From: Acidobacteriota bacterium
Lineage (GTDB): Bacteria > Acidobacteriota > Blastocatellia > Pyrinomonadales > Pyrinomonadaceae
Assembly (NCBI GenBank): GCA_020853255.1
Contig: JADYZI010000145.1
Coordinates: forward strand, 1-10,764
DNA: 10,764 bases
Reading direction: 5' to 3'
Under the pieces are notes generated by a model that saw only the letters and a program-made list of their open reading frames with translations, was not told the origin of the DNA and did not search any database. This document shows, one piece after another, positions 1 through 7,139 of this stretch (the first letter of the stretch is position 1; every line of letters starts with the position of its first letter). A program made the position numbers and the translations under genes.

Positions 1-745
1 AAATGAAATAATCGAGTTCGCCGCCGTTGGCACCGAATGAATATCGGCCCGGCGAGGTCTTTCCCATATCAAAGAACGACCTGAACGTGTTGTTGAAATA
101 AAGCCCGTAGGCTTTACCGTCGTTGAGCGCATAGAAGAACGGAATGGACTGATACGTCGGGTCGGTACCGATCGGGTACGCAAACGTATCCGTGTTCCAG
201 TTGACGACGTATTTGCTGTTTCGGGCCATTTCGGCAAAGGCCTTCTCACCAAAGCCGTAATAGGTCTCGACCTCGGACGAACGCAGCTTTGTCGCGACGA
301 GATCGCCGGTTGCCCGATCGAAGCGGAAAGTCTCATTCGGGTCGTCACCGACAACCAACCGTGAGTTCGCGTCAAAGACATCTACACGAAATGGCGATCT
401 TGTGACAACGATCTTTGCACCGTCGGAGCTTGTGAGGACGACCTGTGTTCGCGTCTGTGAGACCTTTACTTCAGTGCCGGCCGGGCGCGCCGCTGGATCG
501 AATGCATACGATAACTCCCGCTCGAACTTGCCGGTGGGTGCAATGCGCACGCGGATGACGTCCCGATCAAAAAACTCTACCGAAGCCGCCGCCCTCGAAC
601 TGGTGCCAAAGACAACATGCCCCGGTTTTGGCTGGGTTACGGTAGAAACGATCCCGATATTTTGCCATTGGGCAAATGTGCCCGCAGCCAAAACAAATAA
701 GCAGAGAACGATCGAGGCGGCTCGGTATCTTGTTGTCATGCGCAT
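1..745 (-). CDS. Secreted GH31-family glycoside hydrolase (alpha-glucosidase-like), N-terminal part, cut by the left edge
   Basis: The reading frame is open from the start to base 1, so only the N-terminal 248 residues are present and the catalytic barrel lies outside. Members of GH31 hydrolyse alpha-linked glucosides or xylosides. What is visible is the galactose-mutarotase-like N-terminal domain. Its conserved stretch at about residues 161-248 contains YYGFGEKA, then a W-N-T-D segment, DPTYQSIPFFYAL, AYGLYFNNTFRSFFDMG and a terminal G-G-E-L-D-Y-F. A signal peptide is clear: the basic MRMTTRYR, a hydrophobic core (IVLCLFVLAAG) and likely cleavage after TFA, so the enzyme is exported. The frame also contains an upstream ATG at 773-775 and one at 737-739. 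I chose 745 because it gives the most typical signal peptide; none of the three has a good Shine-Dalgarno. Family assignment is firm, substrate unknown. Confidence 0.85.
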   Translation of the reverse strand, partial: MRMTTRYRAASIVLCLFVLAAGTFAQWQNIGIVSTVTQPKPGHVVFGTSSRAAASVEFFDRDVIRVRIAPTGKFERELSYAFDPAARPAGTEVKVSQTRTQVVLTSSDGAKIVVTRSPFRVDVFDANSRLVVGDDPNETFRFDRATGDLVATKLRSSEVETYYGFGEKAFAEMARNSKYVVNWNTDTFAYPIGTDPTYQSIPFFYALNDGKAYGLYFNNTFRSFFDMGKTSPGRYSFGANGGELDYFI

Positions 746-1099
746 TGGTTTAATGGACTTGAATTCAGGGAACATAACTTAGCGAGTGCAAAAGAATACT
801 TCTCAAAGGCGATCGAAGTTCTCGAATTCGTCGAACAACTGTGCAGTCGATAATGTTAAACGCTCTTGATTTTCGCACTTTCTGGCGAGGAGGCGCAATC
901 GATCCTTTTCAACTTGTTTATGATTGCTTTCAATCGATCCATGAAAGGATTGCCTATTGGCAAGTCTGCCTTGTCGAGGCCGGAACGGTTTATCCGGGCT
1001 GAGCTATACTAAAGAAAACCTAGGCAAAAATTTGCTTCCGAAGCCGTTCCTTCATATGCTGGTTCTCGCGCGATAGGGCGGAGGCCTACACATTAACAC
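746..1099. other. Divergent intergenic region between the GH31 gene and the 429-residue protein
   Basis: No coding sequence or RNA gene is evident. It must hold promoters for both flanking genes, which point away from each other. Visible landmarks: an operator-like dyad at 818-836 (GTTC, then the palindrome CGAATTCG, then GAAC); a direct repeat CAATCGATCC at 896-905 and 931-940, 35 bases apart; and a possible -10 hexamer TATACT at 1005-1010 facing the plus-strand gene, without a convincing -35 at the right distance. These sites are suggestions only. Confidence 0.4.
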
Positions 1100-2389
1100 A
1101 TGGGAAACAACCGAAAGAGGGCGATCGCATTAAAAGCCGCGGATGCACGGGAGTTGATCGGCAAGGCGTTGCCGATGGCCCTGAAGTGTATGACGCAAAC
1201 CCAGATCGCGCAGGTTCAGAAGGTGCTTGACGCGGCTGTTGTTAACCCGGCTGTACAGCAGGAGTATCGCGACGCGATGCGCCGTTCAATCGTTTCCGAA
1301 GGCCGGGACGGCGGGCATTACGAAGGTGTCTATTACAATGGCCAGCTCGTCATCCGCGACGTAAGGTTGGCGCGCCGGGCCGAGCGAATTGCCGAGCAGC
1401 AGATAGCCATATCGGATTGGGACAAACGCGTCAGACTCGATCTAGACAAACTCCTCGACGCTGATGCGTTTAAGCCAACCACCGATAACCCCGATGAAGC
1501 TCGATACATGGCAAAAGTCAAAACCATGCTCGAAAAGCAAGGTGTCTGGCTGCGATTCGAATCGAAACTTATCCGCGACCCGCAGGAACCGTCAAGGTGG
1601 ATAATCGACCCGCGAACATTCCAGGTATGGCTTTCGGTAGGTATGAAGGGTGATCCACTGACCACTGCAACAGGGCTTCTGGATAGAAAAGCCATCCTTA
1701 GCGCTCAAGCTTTTGGGGCCGGGTATTATGACGAAGTTTATCGCGGGCCGGTCGAGCGGGCGCTTGAGAAGGAGACCAACCGACTTCTGCGCGAGATCGA
1801 ATCAGGCCGGGACCAACATCACATGCTTTGGAAGATACGGCACGACGCATTTCCGGGCGTTACCTTTGTTGCAGACCTTCTCGGCGGTGCCGATTTTCCA
1901 GACAGTTCGATATGGGACTATCCGCAAAAGATGGTGTTGCAGGCACTAAAACTGAATGTCGGCGGAAACGTTTCCTTACCGCAGGCGTATCTGGTGGTTG
2001 CCGCGATAGCGACGCGAAATTCGGCAAAGATGCTCGCCGATTACATTGACGACACAAGCGAGGGAGCCGAAAGAGCGGTAAAGGTGCTGAAGGTAGCAAA
2101 GGCGGCGGGTGAAGTGGCGGAAGTAGGCCTCGCCATCTCGACGGGGGTTGGCCTCTTTCGCGCCGGAGCCAGGGCGGTCGGGACCGAGGTCGTTGCAAAG
2201 ACCGCAAAAGACAAGGCCGTCGATGCAGCGGCTGAAAAACTGATCGGGCGAATGATAGCCAAAGATCCAACCCTTGCCGCCGATCTGAATAAGGTCCGCT
2301 GGGTCCCCGGCCCAAAAGGAACCGTGCTAGGCGGCGGGGTCAAGCCCGGCCAGAGTACGGGGTTGGGTACCGGCTGGGATAAGTGGTGA
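1100..2389 (+). CDS. Uncharacterised 429-residue protein with a Gly-rich tail
   Basis: I do not recognise the family. The frame is long, uninterrupted and ends next to a strong terminator, so it is very likely a real gene. In-frame TAA at 1094-1096 makes this ATG the first possible start. The nearest Shine-Dalgarno-like string, GGAGG at 1080-1084, lies 15 bases away, further than usual. There is no signal peptide. Residues 1-130 are charged and probably helical (ARRAERIAEQQ, DWDKRVRLDLDKLLDADAF). Residues 145-300 are mixed and rich in aromatics (EKQGVWLRFESK, SRWIIDPRTFQVWLSVG, SSIWDYPQKM). Residues 325-365 are Ala/Val/Gly-rich and mildly hydrophobic (EVGLAISTGVGLFRAGARAV), and the end (405-429) is Gly-rich, closing with GTGWDKW. 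This layout, with an Ala/Gly-rich linker before a short C-terminal tail, resembles linkers seen in polymorphic toxins or injection-system cargo, but I see no toxin, immunity or secretion gene nearby. Function unknown. Confidence 0.75.
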   Translation: MGNNRKRAIALKAADARELIGKALPMALKCMTQTQIAQVQKVLDAAVVNPAVQQEYRDAMRRSIVSEGRDGGHYEGVYYNGQLVIRDVRLARRAERIAEQQIAISDWDKRVRLDLDKLLDADAFKPTTDNPDEARYMAKVKTMLEKQGVWLRFESKLIRDPQEPSRWIIDPRTFQVWLSVGMKGDPLTTATGLLDRKAILSAQAFGAGYYDEVYRGPVERALEKETNRLLREIESGRDQHHMLWKIRHDAFPGVTFVADLLGGADFPDSSIWDYPQKMVLQALKLNVGGNVSLPQAYLVVAAIATRNSAKMLADYIDDTSEGAERAVKVLKVAKAAGEVAEVGLAISTGVGLFRAGARAVGTEVVAKTAKDKAVDAAAEKLIGRMIAKDPTLAADLNKVRWVPGPKGTVLGGGVKPGQSTGLGTGWDKW

Positions 2390-2417
2390 ACCTTTCCGTG
2401 TATGTTTGGTTCAAAAG

Positions 2418-2472
2418 CAAAAGCGGCCGGGCTCTTTCCTATCAAGGAACACGAGGCCTGGCCGCACTTTTG
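2418..2472. terminator. Bidirectional rho-independent terminator between two convergent genes
   Basis: A long interrupted hairpin. The left arm is CAAAAG, CGGCC, GGGCTC and TTTCCT; the loop is ATCA; the right arm is AGGAA, AC, GAGGCC, TGGCCGC and ACTTTTG. The inner TTCCT/AGGAA and outer CGGCC/GGCCG pairs are perfect, with small bulges between them. An A-rich run precedes it and a T-rich run follows, so the same stem can stop transcription from both sides: the 429-residue gene ends 28 bases to the left and the foldase gene 17 bases to the right. Confidence 0.8.
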
Positions 2473-2489
2473 TGTTTCACTGGTCCTGG

Positions 2490-4481
2490 TTATTGGCTCG
2501 GAAGATCGATCGGAAGTTCCGGTTCGGCAACCTGCGCATCGATCTTGGCGATCGCGTCGTCGTATATTTTGATGCTGCCGTCGGATTCCATCTTGAGCCG
2601 GGTTGCGCTCATATAATCAGTGAAGAACTCACCCCGTTTCCGATCGAGCATATCATCGCGAAGCCGGTCGCGTTCCTTTGCGAACTGCTCCATATCGGCG
2701 TCTTGGCGTTTCGTAACGCCGACGATGAACCAATTATCACCGATGTTGATCGGCTTTTTGGTCACCTCGCCTTCCTTCATGGCATACAGGGCGTCCTCCA
2801 ATTCCTTGTTAGAAGAGGCTGAAGGGCCGGTGCCAAGCGGAGATCCGAGCGAATAGCTCTTTGCTTCTAGAACCTTTAGGTTCCTGCTTCCCGCCGCGAC
2901 GGCAAGGCCCGAAACATTTGCTGCTCCGGCCGCGATCTGGTTTGCGATCTCCTGGACCTGTGCCCGGGCCTTTTCCATCTTGACAGCCTCGGTCACCTGG
3001 GCCTTGACCTCATCGAATTCCGCATCTCGCGGCTCTTTCTTTTCAACCAAAAGCGGGATGGCAAAACCATTCTGCACAGGGACCTTGTCGCCAACATCGT
3101 TAGGATTTTCGAGGCCCGCAATGCCTTCTTCAAACTGCGGCGAGACACCGATACTCGGCACATCGTCACCGGGTTTGACATAGCCCGTTTCCTTGGCCAT
3201 GTCGGATGGGCTCATGTTTGCCTGAGCGGCAAATTCGGCAACGGTCTTTTGAATATCCTTATTCTGCTTTAGGGTATCCGAAATCTTTTGGGCAAGCTCG
3301 GCCGCGACCGTGTAGGCACGGCGATTGCGAAGGCTGACCTCAAGCTCACTCTTTGCCATTTCGAAGGTCTTTGGCACCTCCTCACCACGGCGAAGTATAA
3401 AATACCGCCCCTCGAACCCGATCGGCGCTGTAACCTGGCCGGGTTTCATTTTCAGAAGCTGCTGGTACGGATCGGTCGGGTTGTTCGGGTTTTCGCGGAC
3501 CGGGCCTTTCAGCCGGCCGCCGTTCGGTGCCGTCACGGGATTTTCCGATTGGCCCTTTGCGACGTCGGCAAACTCGGTCTCGGTCACAAACTGGCTTTCT
3601 TTGACCAGTCGGTCGCGGATCTGATTAGCTTTTGTGAACACATCAGCATCCTGGGCCGGTGCTGGAATGCGAAGTACGATCTCCTGGCCCATCACGCCCG
3701 CTATCTTCTTGTCTTCGGGCAGTTTGTCGTATTCCGCCTTCAGTTCGGCGTCGGTAATATTGAGTTTCTCGCCGATCTTCGACGTGTTGACGAAGATGTA
3801 CTTTATCTTCTTCTGCGGCGAGCTGATGTAATAGGCCGCCTTGTTCTTTTCAAAGTAATCGTGAAGTTCCTGGTCGGTCGGTGTGATCGACTGGGCGAGG
3901 TCCGCCGGGTTAACGGAGACGTACGAGAGCTCGAACTTTACATTCTTTCGCTTAAAATCCTCAAGCAGCTCTTCTTCCGAGACCGTAATGCCGGAGGTAA
4001 GGAACGCTCGCAGCTTTTGGGCACTCAGGCCGTCGCGAATACGCTCTTCGAAGGCCGATACGCTGCCTTCCTGCTCGATCGCGTTCGCTTCATAGGCGGC
4101 CTTATCAAAAGGCTTGCCGTCCGTCGGTTTATACTGCTGGCGAATGTAGGTCGCAACCTCAGCATCCGAAGCACGAAGACCAAGCCTGTCAGCCTCTGCA
4201 CGAGCAATCCGGCTTCCGATCAGTGAGTTGACGATCGTCCGGGCCGGTATTGAACCGCCGCGGCCATTGCGGCTGAAGCTTTCTTTCTGCCGGGCGACCT
4301 CGCCGACCGTTATGTACTGGCCAGCCACCTTAGCCGCTGTCTCCTCGCTCCGTGTCAAGCCGGCGCCAAGCGCGGCATCCCTCGGCTGATAAAACATCAC
4401 CAGGCTGAGGACCATCAGAACGGAAAAGGCCAAGAGGACGAAATTACGCGTCTTTTCAAGACGATTGAAGAACTTTAACAT
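2490..4481 (-). CDS. Membrane-anchored SurA/PpiD-like peptidyl-prolyl cis-trans isomerase
   Basis: Predicted periplasmic foldase that assists folding of exported and outer-membrane proteins. A cytosolic start (MLKFFNRLEKTRN) is followed by one membrane segment at about residues 14-31 (FVLLAFSVLMVLSLVMF), which places the rest in the periplasm, as in PpiD. Residues 45-180 match the SurA/PpiD N-terminal chaperone domain: VAGQYITVGEVARQKESF, then RTIVNSLIGSRIARAEADRLGL, then helical pieces with SVSAFEERIRDGLSAQKLRAFL. A parvulin-type domain lies at about 258-368 (GVMGQEIVLRIP, FADVAKGQSENP, GGRLKGPV, MKPGQVTAPIGFEGRYFILRR). A second, degenerate parvulin-like end occurs near 585-615 (DALYAMKEGEVTKKPIN, DNWFIVGV). 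At 663 residues it is similar in size to PpiD (about 620). Upstream of the ATG there is only a weak purine stretch (GGGAAATAGAG). It is a single-gene unit. The general call is firm; whether it is the true PpiD orthologue is open. Confidence 0.88.
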   Translation of the reverse strand: MLKFFNRLEKTRNFVLLAFSVLMVLSLVMFYQPRDAALGAGLTRSEETAAKVAGQYITVGEVARQKESFSRNGRGGSIPARTIVNSLIGSRIARAEADRLGLRASDAEVATYIRQQYKPTDGKPFDKAAYEANAIEQEGSVSAFEERIRDGLSAQKLRAFLTSGITVSEEELLEDFKRKNVKFELSYVSVNPADLAQSITPTDQELHDYFEKNKAAYYISSPQKKIKYIFVNTSKIGEKLNITDAELKAEYDKLPEDKKIAGVMGQEIVLRIPAPAQDADVFTKANQIRDRLVKESQFVTETEFADVAKGQSENPVTAPNGGRLKGPVRENPNNPTDPYQQLLKMKPGQVTAPIGFEGRYFILRRGEEVPKTFEMAKSELEVSLRNRRAYTVAAELAQKISDTLKQNKDIQKTVAEFAAQANMSPSDMAKETGYVKPGDDVPSIGVSPQFEEGIAGLENPNDVGDKVPVQNGFAIPLLVEKKEPRDAEFDEVKAQVTEAVKMEKARAQVQEIANQIAAGAANVSGLAVAAGSRNLKVLEAKSYSLGSPLGTGPSASSNKELEDALYAMKEGEVTKKPINIGDNWFIVGVTKRQDADMEQFAKERDRLRDDMLDRKRGEFFTDYMSATRLKMESDGSIKIYDDAIAKIDAQVAEPELPIDLPSQ

Positions 4482-4720
4482 CTCTATTTCCCAATAAAAC
4501 TAAGATACCTGCTGAGGCGGACAAACTGAAATACTAACAAAAATGTCATCGAGAACCAACGTAATCAAGGCGAATGCCAAATTTGTACCGCTTTGATTTT
4601 GATGCAGCCTTTCTCATTACGGTGACCTGTATCTTATGCCGCCTGGTTCGGGCGGTCTGCCGGCGATCAACATTTTAGAGCATACTAAAGCGCCAATCGC
4701 TCGCTTGTACCAAAGATTTG

Positions 4721-4856
4721 TTGCCGCAAAGACGCGAAAGATATTTAGCCCCAGATATACGCAAGATGCACAAATAAAGGCTTTGGGATTACCGTTTGTC
4801 TTCAATTTTCAAAGCAAGAGTGCCTCTTCTGAGTATTTTGCGCCTTCCTGCGGCCA
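4721..4856. repeat. Decayed intergenic inverted repeat with GCCGCAAAGACGCGAAAG-type arms
   Basis: The left arm at 4721-4743 (TTGCCGCAAAGACGCGAAAG and on) and the right arm at 4834-4856 (TATTTTGCGCCTTCCTGCGG and on) are imperfect reverse complements: CTTTCGCGTCTTTGCGGC against TTTTGCGCCTTCCTGCGGCC. A further piece, CGCAAAGGCCGC, lies at 4869-4880 in the left-arm sense. Intergenic elements with arms of this kind (a Gly/Cys-poor 'GCAAAGACGC' theme) occur in many bacterial genomes. Copy number here cannot be judged from one window. Confidence 0.5.
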
Positions 4857-4899
4857 ATGAAAGACGAACGCAAAGGCCGCTTGCAGTTTCTCAACGATT

Positions 4900-4914
4900 G
4901 TTCAATCATTGAAC
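4900..4914. promoter_or_regulatory. Perfect 7-1-7 palindrome directly before nadK
   Basis: GTTCAATCATTGAAC is a perfect dyad of seven bases around a central C. It ends seven bases before the nadK start codon, in the place where a ribosome binding site would be, and no Shine-Dalgarno is present. It could be an operator for a dimeric regulator or a small RNA hairpin that affects initiation. No regulator gene lies next to it. Confidence 0.4.
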
Positions 4915-4921
4915 GCATTAA

Positions 4922-5794
4922 ATGGCCAATACGGCAATAAAAACTGTAGGGATCGTTGTAAAACCCAATCACACGGAAGCGTGGCAGACGGCCCGTGAGC
5001 TCTCAAACTGGCTCGAAACGCGTGGCGTGGCCATTATCGGTGAACCGTACGCCGAGAGCGGCAAACCCGACCCTTCAAGCGAACATACGGCGGGCTCAAG
5101 CGATCGGTTCGATGCCGATCTGATCATTGTCCTCGGCGGCGATGGGACAATGATCTCGACCGCTCGGCTGATCGGCGATCGGCAGGTACTCGTACTGGGC
5201 GTAAATTACGGGAGCCTTGGCTATCTGACCGAATTTCGCATTGAGGAGATGTTTCCGGCGCTAGAGACCATACTTGGCGGCGATTACGATGTCGATAGCC
5301 GCGTAATGCTGCGGGCGGGCCATTTTCGCGATGACGAGTTGATCGCACAGGGACGCGTTCTCAATGACGTTGTGATCAATAAGGCCGCTTTGGCCCGAAT
5401 AATCGAGATCGAGGTTGACCTTGACGGCCAATTCGTAAACTCGTTCCGTTCGGACGGCCTGATCGTCTCAACGCCGACAGGTTCAACAGCCTACAACCTT
5501 TCGGCCGGAGGGCCGATAATCTACCCGTCAATGAACGCTGTCGTTGTCACGCCGATCTGCCCGTTTACATTGACAAACCGGCCGATCGTCATCCCCGATT
5601 CATCCGAGATCGAACTGAAACTGGTCAACGAGGCAGAGAACGTCGTCCTCACGCTCGATGGCCAGATCGGCTATACAATGATCGCCGGCGACCGCGTCAT
5701 CATCCGCAAAAGCCGCACTACCTTCAACATCGTCCAACCGCCGAACCGCAATTACTTTGACGTGCTGCGGAATAAACTCAAGTGGGGAAGATAA
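4922..5794 (+). CDS. nadK: NAD kinase
   Basis: Phosphorylates NAD+ at the 2'-hydroxyl of the adenosine ribose with ATP or polyphosphate to give NADP+, the only route to NADP in bacteria; cytosolic. All family landmarks are present in 290 residues, a normal length: the GGDGT motif at 72-76 with catalytic Asp74, LGVNYGSLGYLTEF at 92-105, LNDVVINKA at 147-155 (the NE/D motif, here N-D), the substrate loop SDGLIVSTPTGSTAYNLSAGGPI at 177-199, the TPICPFTLTNRPIVIP segment at 210-225, and the LDGQ turn at 245-248. The start is taken at the ATG after the palindrome; the N-terminal TVGIVVKPNHTEA fits the usual first strand. It is a single-gene unit and ends 23 bases before the stop of the convergent urea transporter. 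Confidence 0.97.
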   Translation: MANTAIKTVGIVVKPNHTEAWQTARELSNWLETRGVAIIGEPYAESGKPDPSSEHTAGSSDRFDADLIIVLGGDGTMISTARLIGDRQVLVLGVNYGSLGYLTEFRIEEMFPALETILGGDYDVDSRVMLRAGHFRDDELIAQGRVLNDVVINKAALARIIEIEVDLDGQFVNSFRSDGLIVSTPTGSTAYNLSAGGPIIYPSMNAVVVTPICPFTLTNRPIVIPDSSEIELKLVNEAENVVLTLDGQIGYTMIAGDRVIIRKSRTTFNIVQPPNRNYFDVLRNKLKWGR

Positions 5795-5817
5795 CGGAGG
5801 CCGGCCGGACATTTGTG

Positions 5818-6717
5818 TCATTTGGCTGTATCCGCGAATTTGCCTGATGCGTTCTTTATGGCCAGGGTGATGCAGGCCGCCGCGACAAACGGGAACGTAA
5901 GCTGGGTCAACTGATACCTGAACATCAAAATGCTGATGAGAACCGACAAAACGACCGCGATCAAAACCCAGAAACTGTCTTTCAATTTGCTTCCCGCAAA
6001 AACAATGGCGCACAAGACCGCATTGTAGCTGAACAACCCCATTCGAACCTCAACCTCAGGCATTCCGAGTAACGACGAAAGCATCCCGGCCATGACCGCT
6101 GCAGCAATTGCATAAAGCGCCGCCGCCGGAGAGTTGATCAAGATCGCGATAAAAAAGAGGCTCCCGGCGAGAACGCTGTCCTGGAAGATCACCTGGCCAA
6201 AGCCGCGAAGTGGAAATGTAACACTATAGGCTTCACTAGCTCCCACGGCGCCTGGAACGGCCACGATTTCCGGAAATGAATGGTGAGATGCGAACAAGAT
6301 CGCCCACGTGACCAGAACAAACGGAAAGGTAAAAACCGGGATTCTCTGTTTGATAAACCAGTGTTGGACAATGGTGGCGACCGCCGACCCGATGATCACG
6401 AGCGCCCAAACGATGGGAACCGGCTTGAAATACAAGAAAAGAGCGACTCCAACAAGGGCCGCGCTGAACCCGTACAGGCCCTGCTCGATCTCAGTTCGGT
6501 CATAACCAAGCACCATCGCGGTGAGAGTTCCGCAGCAAACCGCCAGGATAGCCGCCAGGCCCATTGTCAAAGATCCGTAGAATATGCCGATCAAAAACAA
6601 CAAACCCGTCGCCGCGTTCTCTTGCAGCATTATCTGCCCGACACCTTTTAGAATTGTAATGACAAACCCGCCCTTTTGCCCGCGGTCTCCGTCTGTCTTG
6701 TTGTGGATGTCAGTCAT
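5818..6717 (-). CDS. Urea transporter (UT family)
   Basis: Inner-membrane channel-like transporter that lets urea cross down its gradient. At 299 residues it has the internal two-fold repeat of the UT family. Half one: GVGQIMLQENAATGLLFLIG (25-44), EIEQGLYGFSAALVGVAL (76-93) and VFTFPFVLVTW (128-138). Half two: GFGQVIFQDSVLAGSLFFIA (172-191), EVRMGLFSYNAVLCAIVF (223-240) and QLTFPFVAAACITL (272-285). The paired TFPF motifs at 130-133 and 274-277 sit where the UT selectivity filter is built. About ten hydrophobic segments cover the protein. The ATG overlaps the stop of the upstream short ORF as ATGA, which suggests translational coupling. No urease, urea amidolyase or arginase gene is in the window. 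Whether urea or a related amide is carried is not shown by sequence. Confidence 0.88.
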   Translation of the reverse strand: MTDIHNKTDGDRGQKGGFVITILKGVGQIMLQENAATGLLFLIGIFYGSLTMGLAAILAVCCGTLTAMVLGYDRTEIEQGLYGFSAALVGVALFLYFKPVPIVWALVIIGSAVATIVQHWFIKQRIPVFTFPFVLVTWAILFASHHSFPEIVAVPGAVGASEAYSVTFPLRGFGQVIFQDSVLAGSLFFIAILINSPAAALYAIAAAVMAGMLSSLLGMPEVEVRMGLFSYNAVLCAIVFAGSKLKDSFWVLIAVVLSVLISILMFRYQLTQLTFPFVAAACITLAIKNASGKFADTAK

Positions 6718-6992
6718 TCGCTTGCTTGGTTCGATACGCCTTTTGTCATCACGAGTATCGGTTTATTCCACGGTCGCCTCAACTCCAAGAGCGTTAAGCC
6801 GTTCACGATGATCGTGCATTTCTTTGAGTTGTGCGGCCGTATGTCCGTGTCATTCCGTAAGCGATCGATAAGAACTTGTTTGCTTCCGGGAAACCGCTTG
6901 TTCGTCAAATTCGGATCATCTTCAAGCATTCCGGTCGTATAGACAATATAGATTTTGCCGAGACCTTCGTACAAGGGTAGCAAAGGAATCAC
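6714..6992 (-). CDS. Short uncharacterised ORF upstream of the urea transporter, possibly frameshifted
   Basis: A 92-codon frame starts with GTG (an in-frame TAG lies three codons upstream) or with an internal ATG at codon 21. It ends in an ATGA overlap with the urea transporter, which argues that it is translated. The first half looks protein-like (LYEGLGKIYIVYTTGMLEDD, then NKRFPGSKQVLIDRLRND). The second half does not. From 6849 down to 6763 another frame reads GHTAAQLKEMHDHRERLNAL followed by GVEATVE and a stop, which looks much more like a real helical protein end. A single-base indel near 6845-6855 would join the two into a protein of about 77 residues. I do not recognise either version. 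It may be a real small gene with a sequencing or natural frameshift, or a decaying one. Confidence 0.35.
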   Translation of the reverse strand: MIPLLPLYEGLGKIYIVYTTGMLEDDPNLTNKRFPGSKQVLIDRLRNDTDIRPHNSKKCTIIVNGLTLLELRRPWNKPILVMTKGVSNQASE

Positions 6993-7124
6993 AGATGAAT
7001 TCTAGCCCCGAATCTTATTCGCGGTGACTTTAGGCACAGAAATTTGAAGTGATGTCCGTATGATCGAAGAAATTGACTTATGGGCCTCAGGCAAAATGGC
7101 AATGGGCCGCTTTTGGTCCGAGAT

Positions 7125-7131
7125 AAGGAGG
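7125..7131 (+). promoter_or_regulatory. Ribosome binding site that fixes the methyltransferase start
   Basis: AAGGAGG lies eight bases before the ATG at 7140. It is the best Shine-Dalgarno in the window. It decides against the in-frame ATG at 7080, which has no such site and would add 20 residues of non-conserved sequence. Confidence 0.8.
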
Positions 7132-7139
7132 GGAAGGTT

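Larger units (their letters stand above)
4482..4921. other. Non-coding region between the foldase gene and nadK
   Basis: Divergent promoters for both neighbours must lie here, but no clear -35/-10 pair stands out. Two short overlapping ORFs (4636-4860 plus, 4617-4805 minus) run through a repeat and show no protein-like features, so I do not call them. A small hairpin CCGCC-TGGTTCG-GGCGG sits at 4639-4655. The decayed inverted repeat and the palindrome are listed separately. Confidence 0.5.

Noticed and set aside
1860..2445. Minus-strand ORFs opposite the 429-residue gene
   Set aside because: Pro/Arg/Ser-rich shadows. One would run through the terminator, and neither has a ribosome binding site or protein-like pattern.
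3288..4226. A 312-codon plus-strand ORF inside the foldase gene
   Set aside because: It is a shadow of the well-supported minus-strand SurA/PpiD-like gene; its composition follows that gene's codons.
4617..4860. Two short overlapping ORFs in the intergenic region before nadK
   Set aside because: They run over the inverted repeat, lie on opposite strands of the same DNA, have no ribosome binding site and show no protein-like features.
5795..5817. Terminator between nadK and the urea transporter
   Set aside because: GGCCGGCC forms only a very short self-complementary stretch, with no adequate loop or T-run.
7080..7139. Longer start for the methyltransferase at the ATG at 7080
   Set aside because: It has no ribosome binding site, and the extra 20 residues look non-conserved. 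The ATG at 7140 has AAGGAGG at ideal distance.
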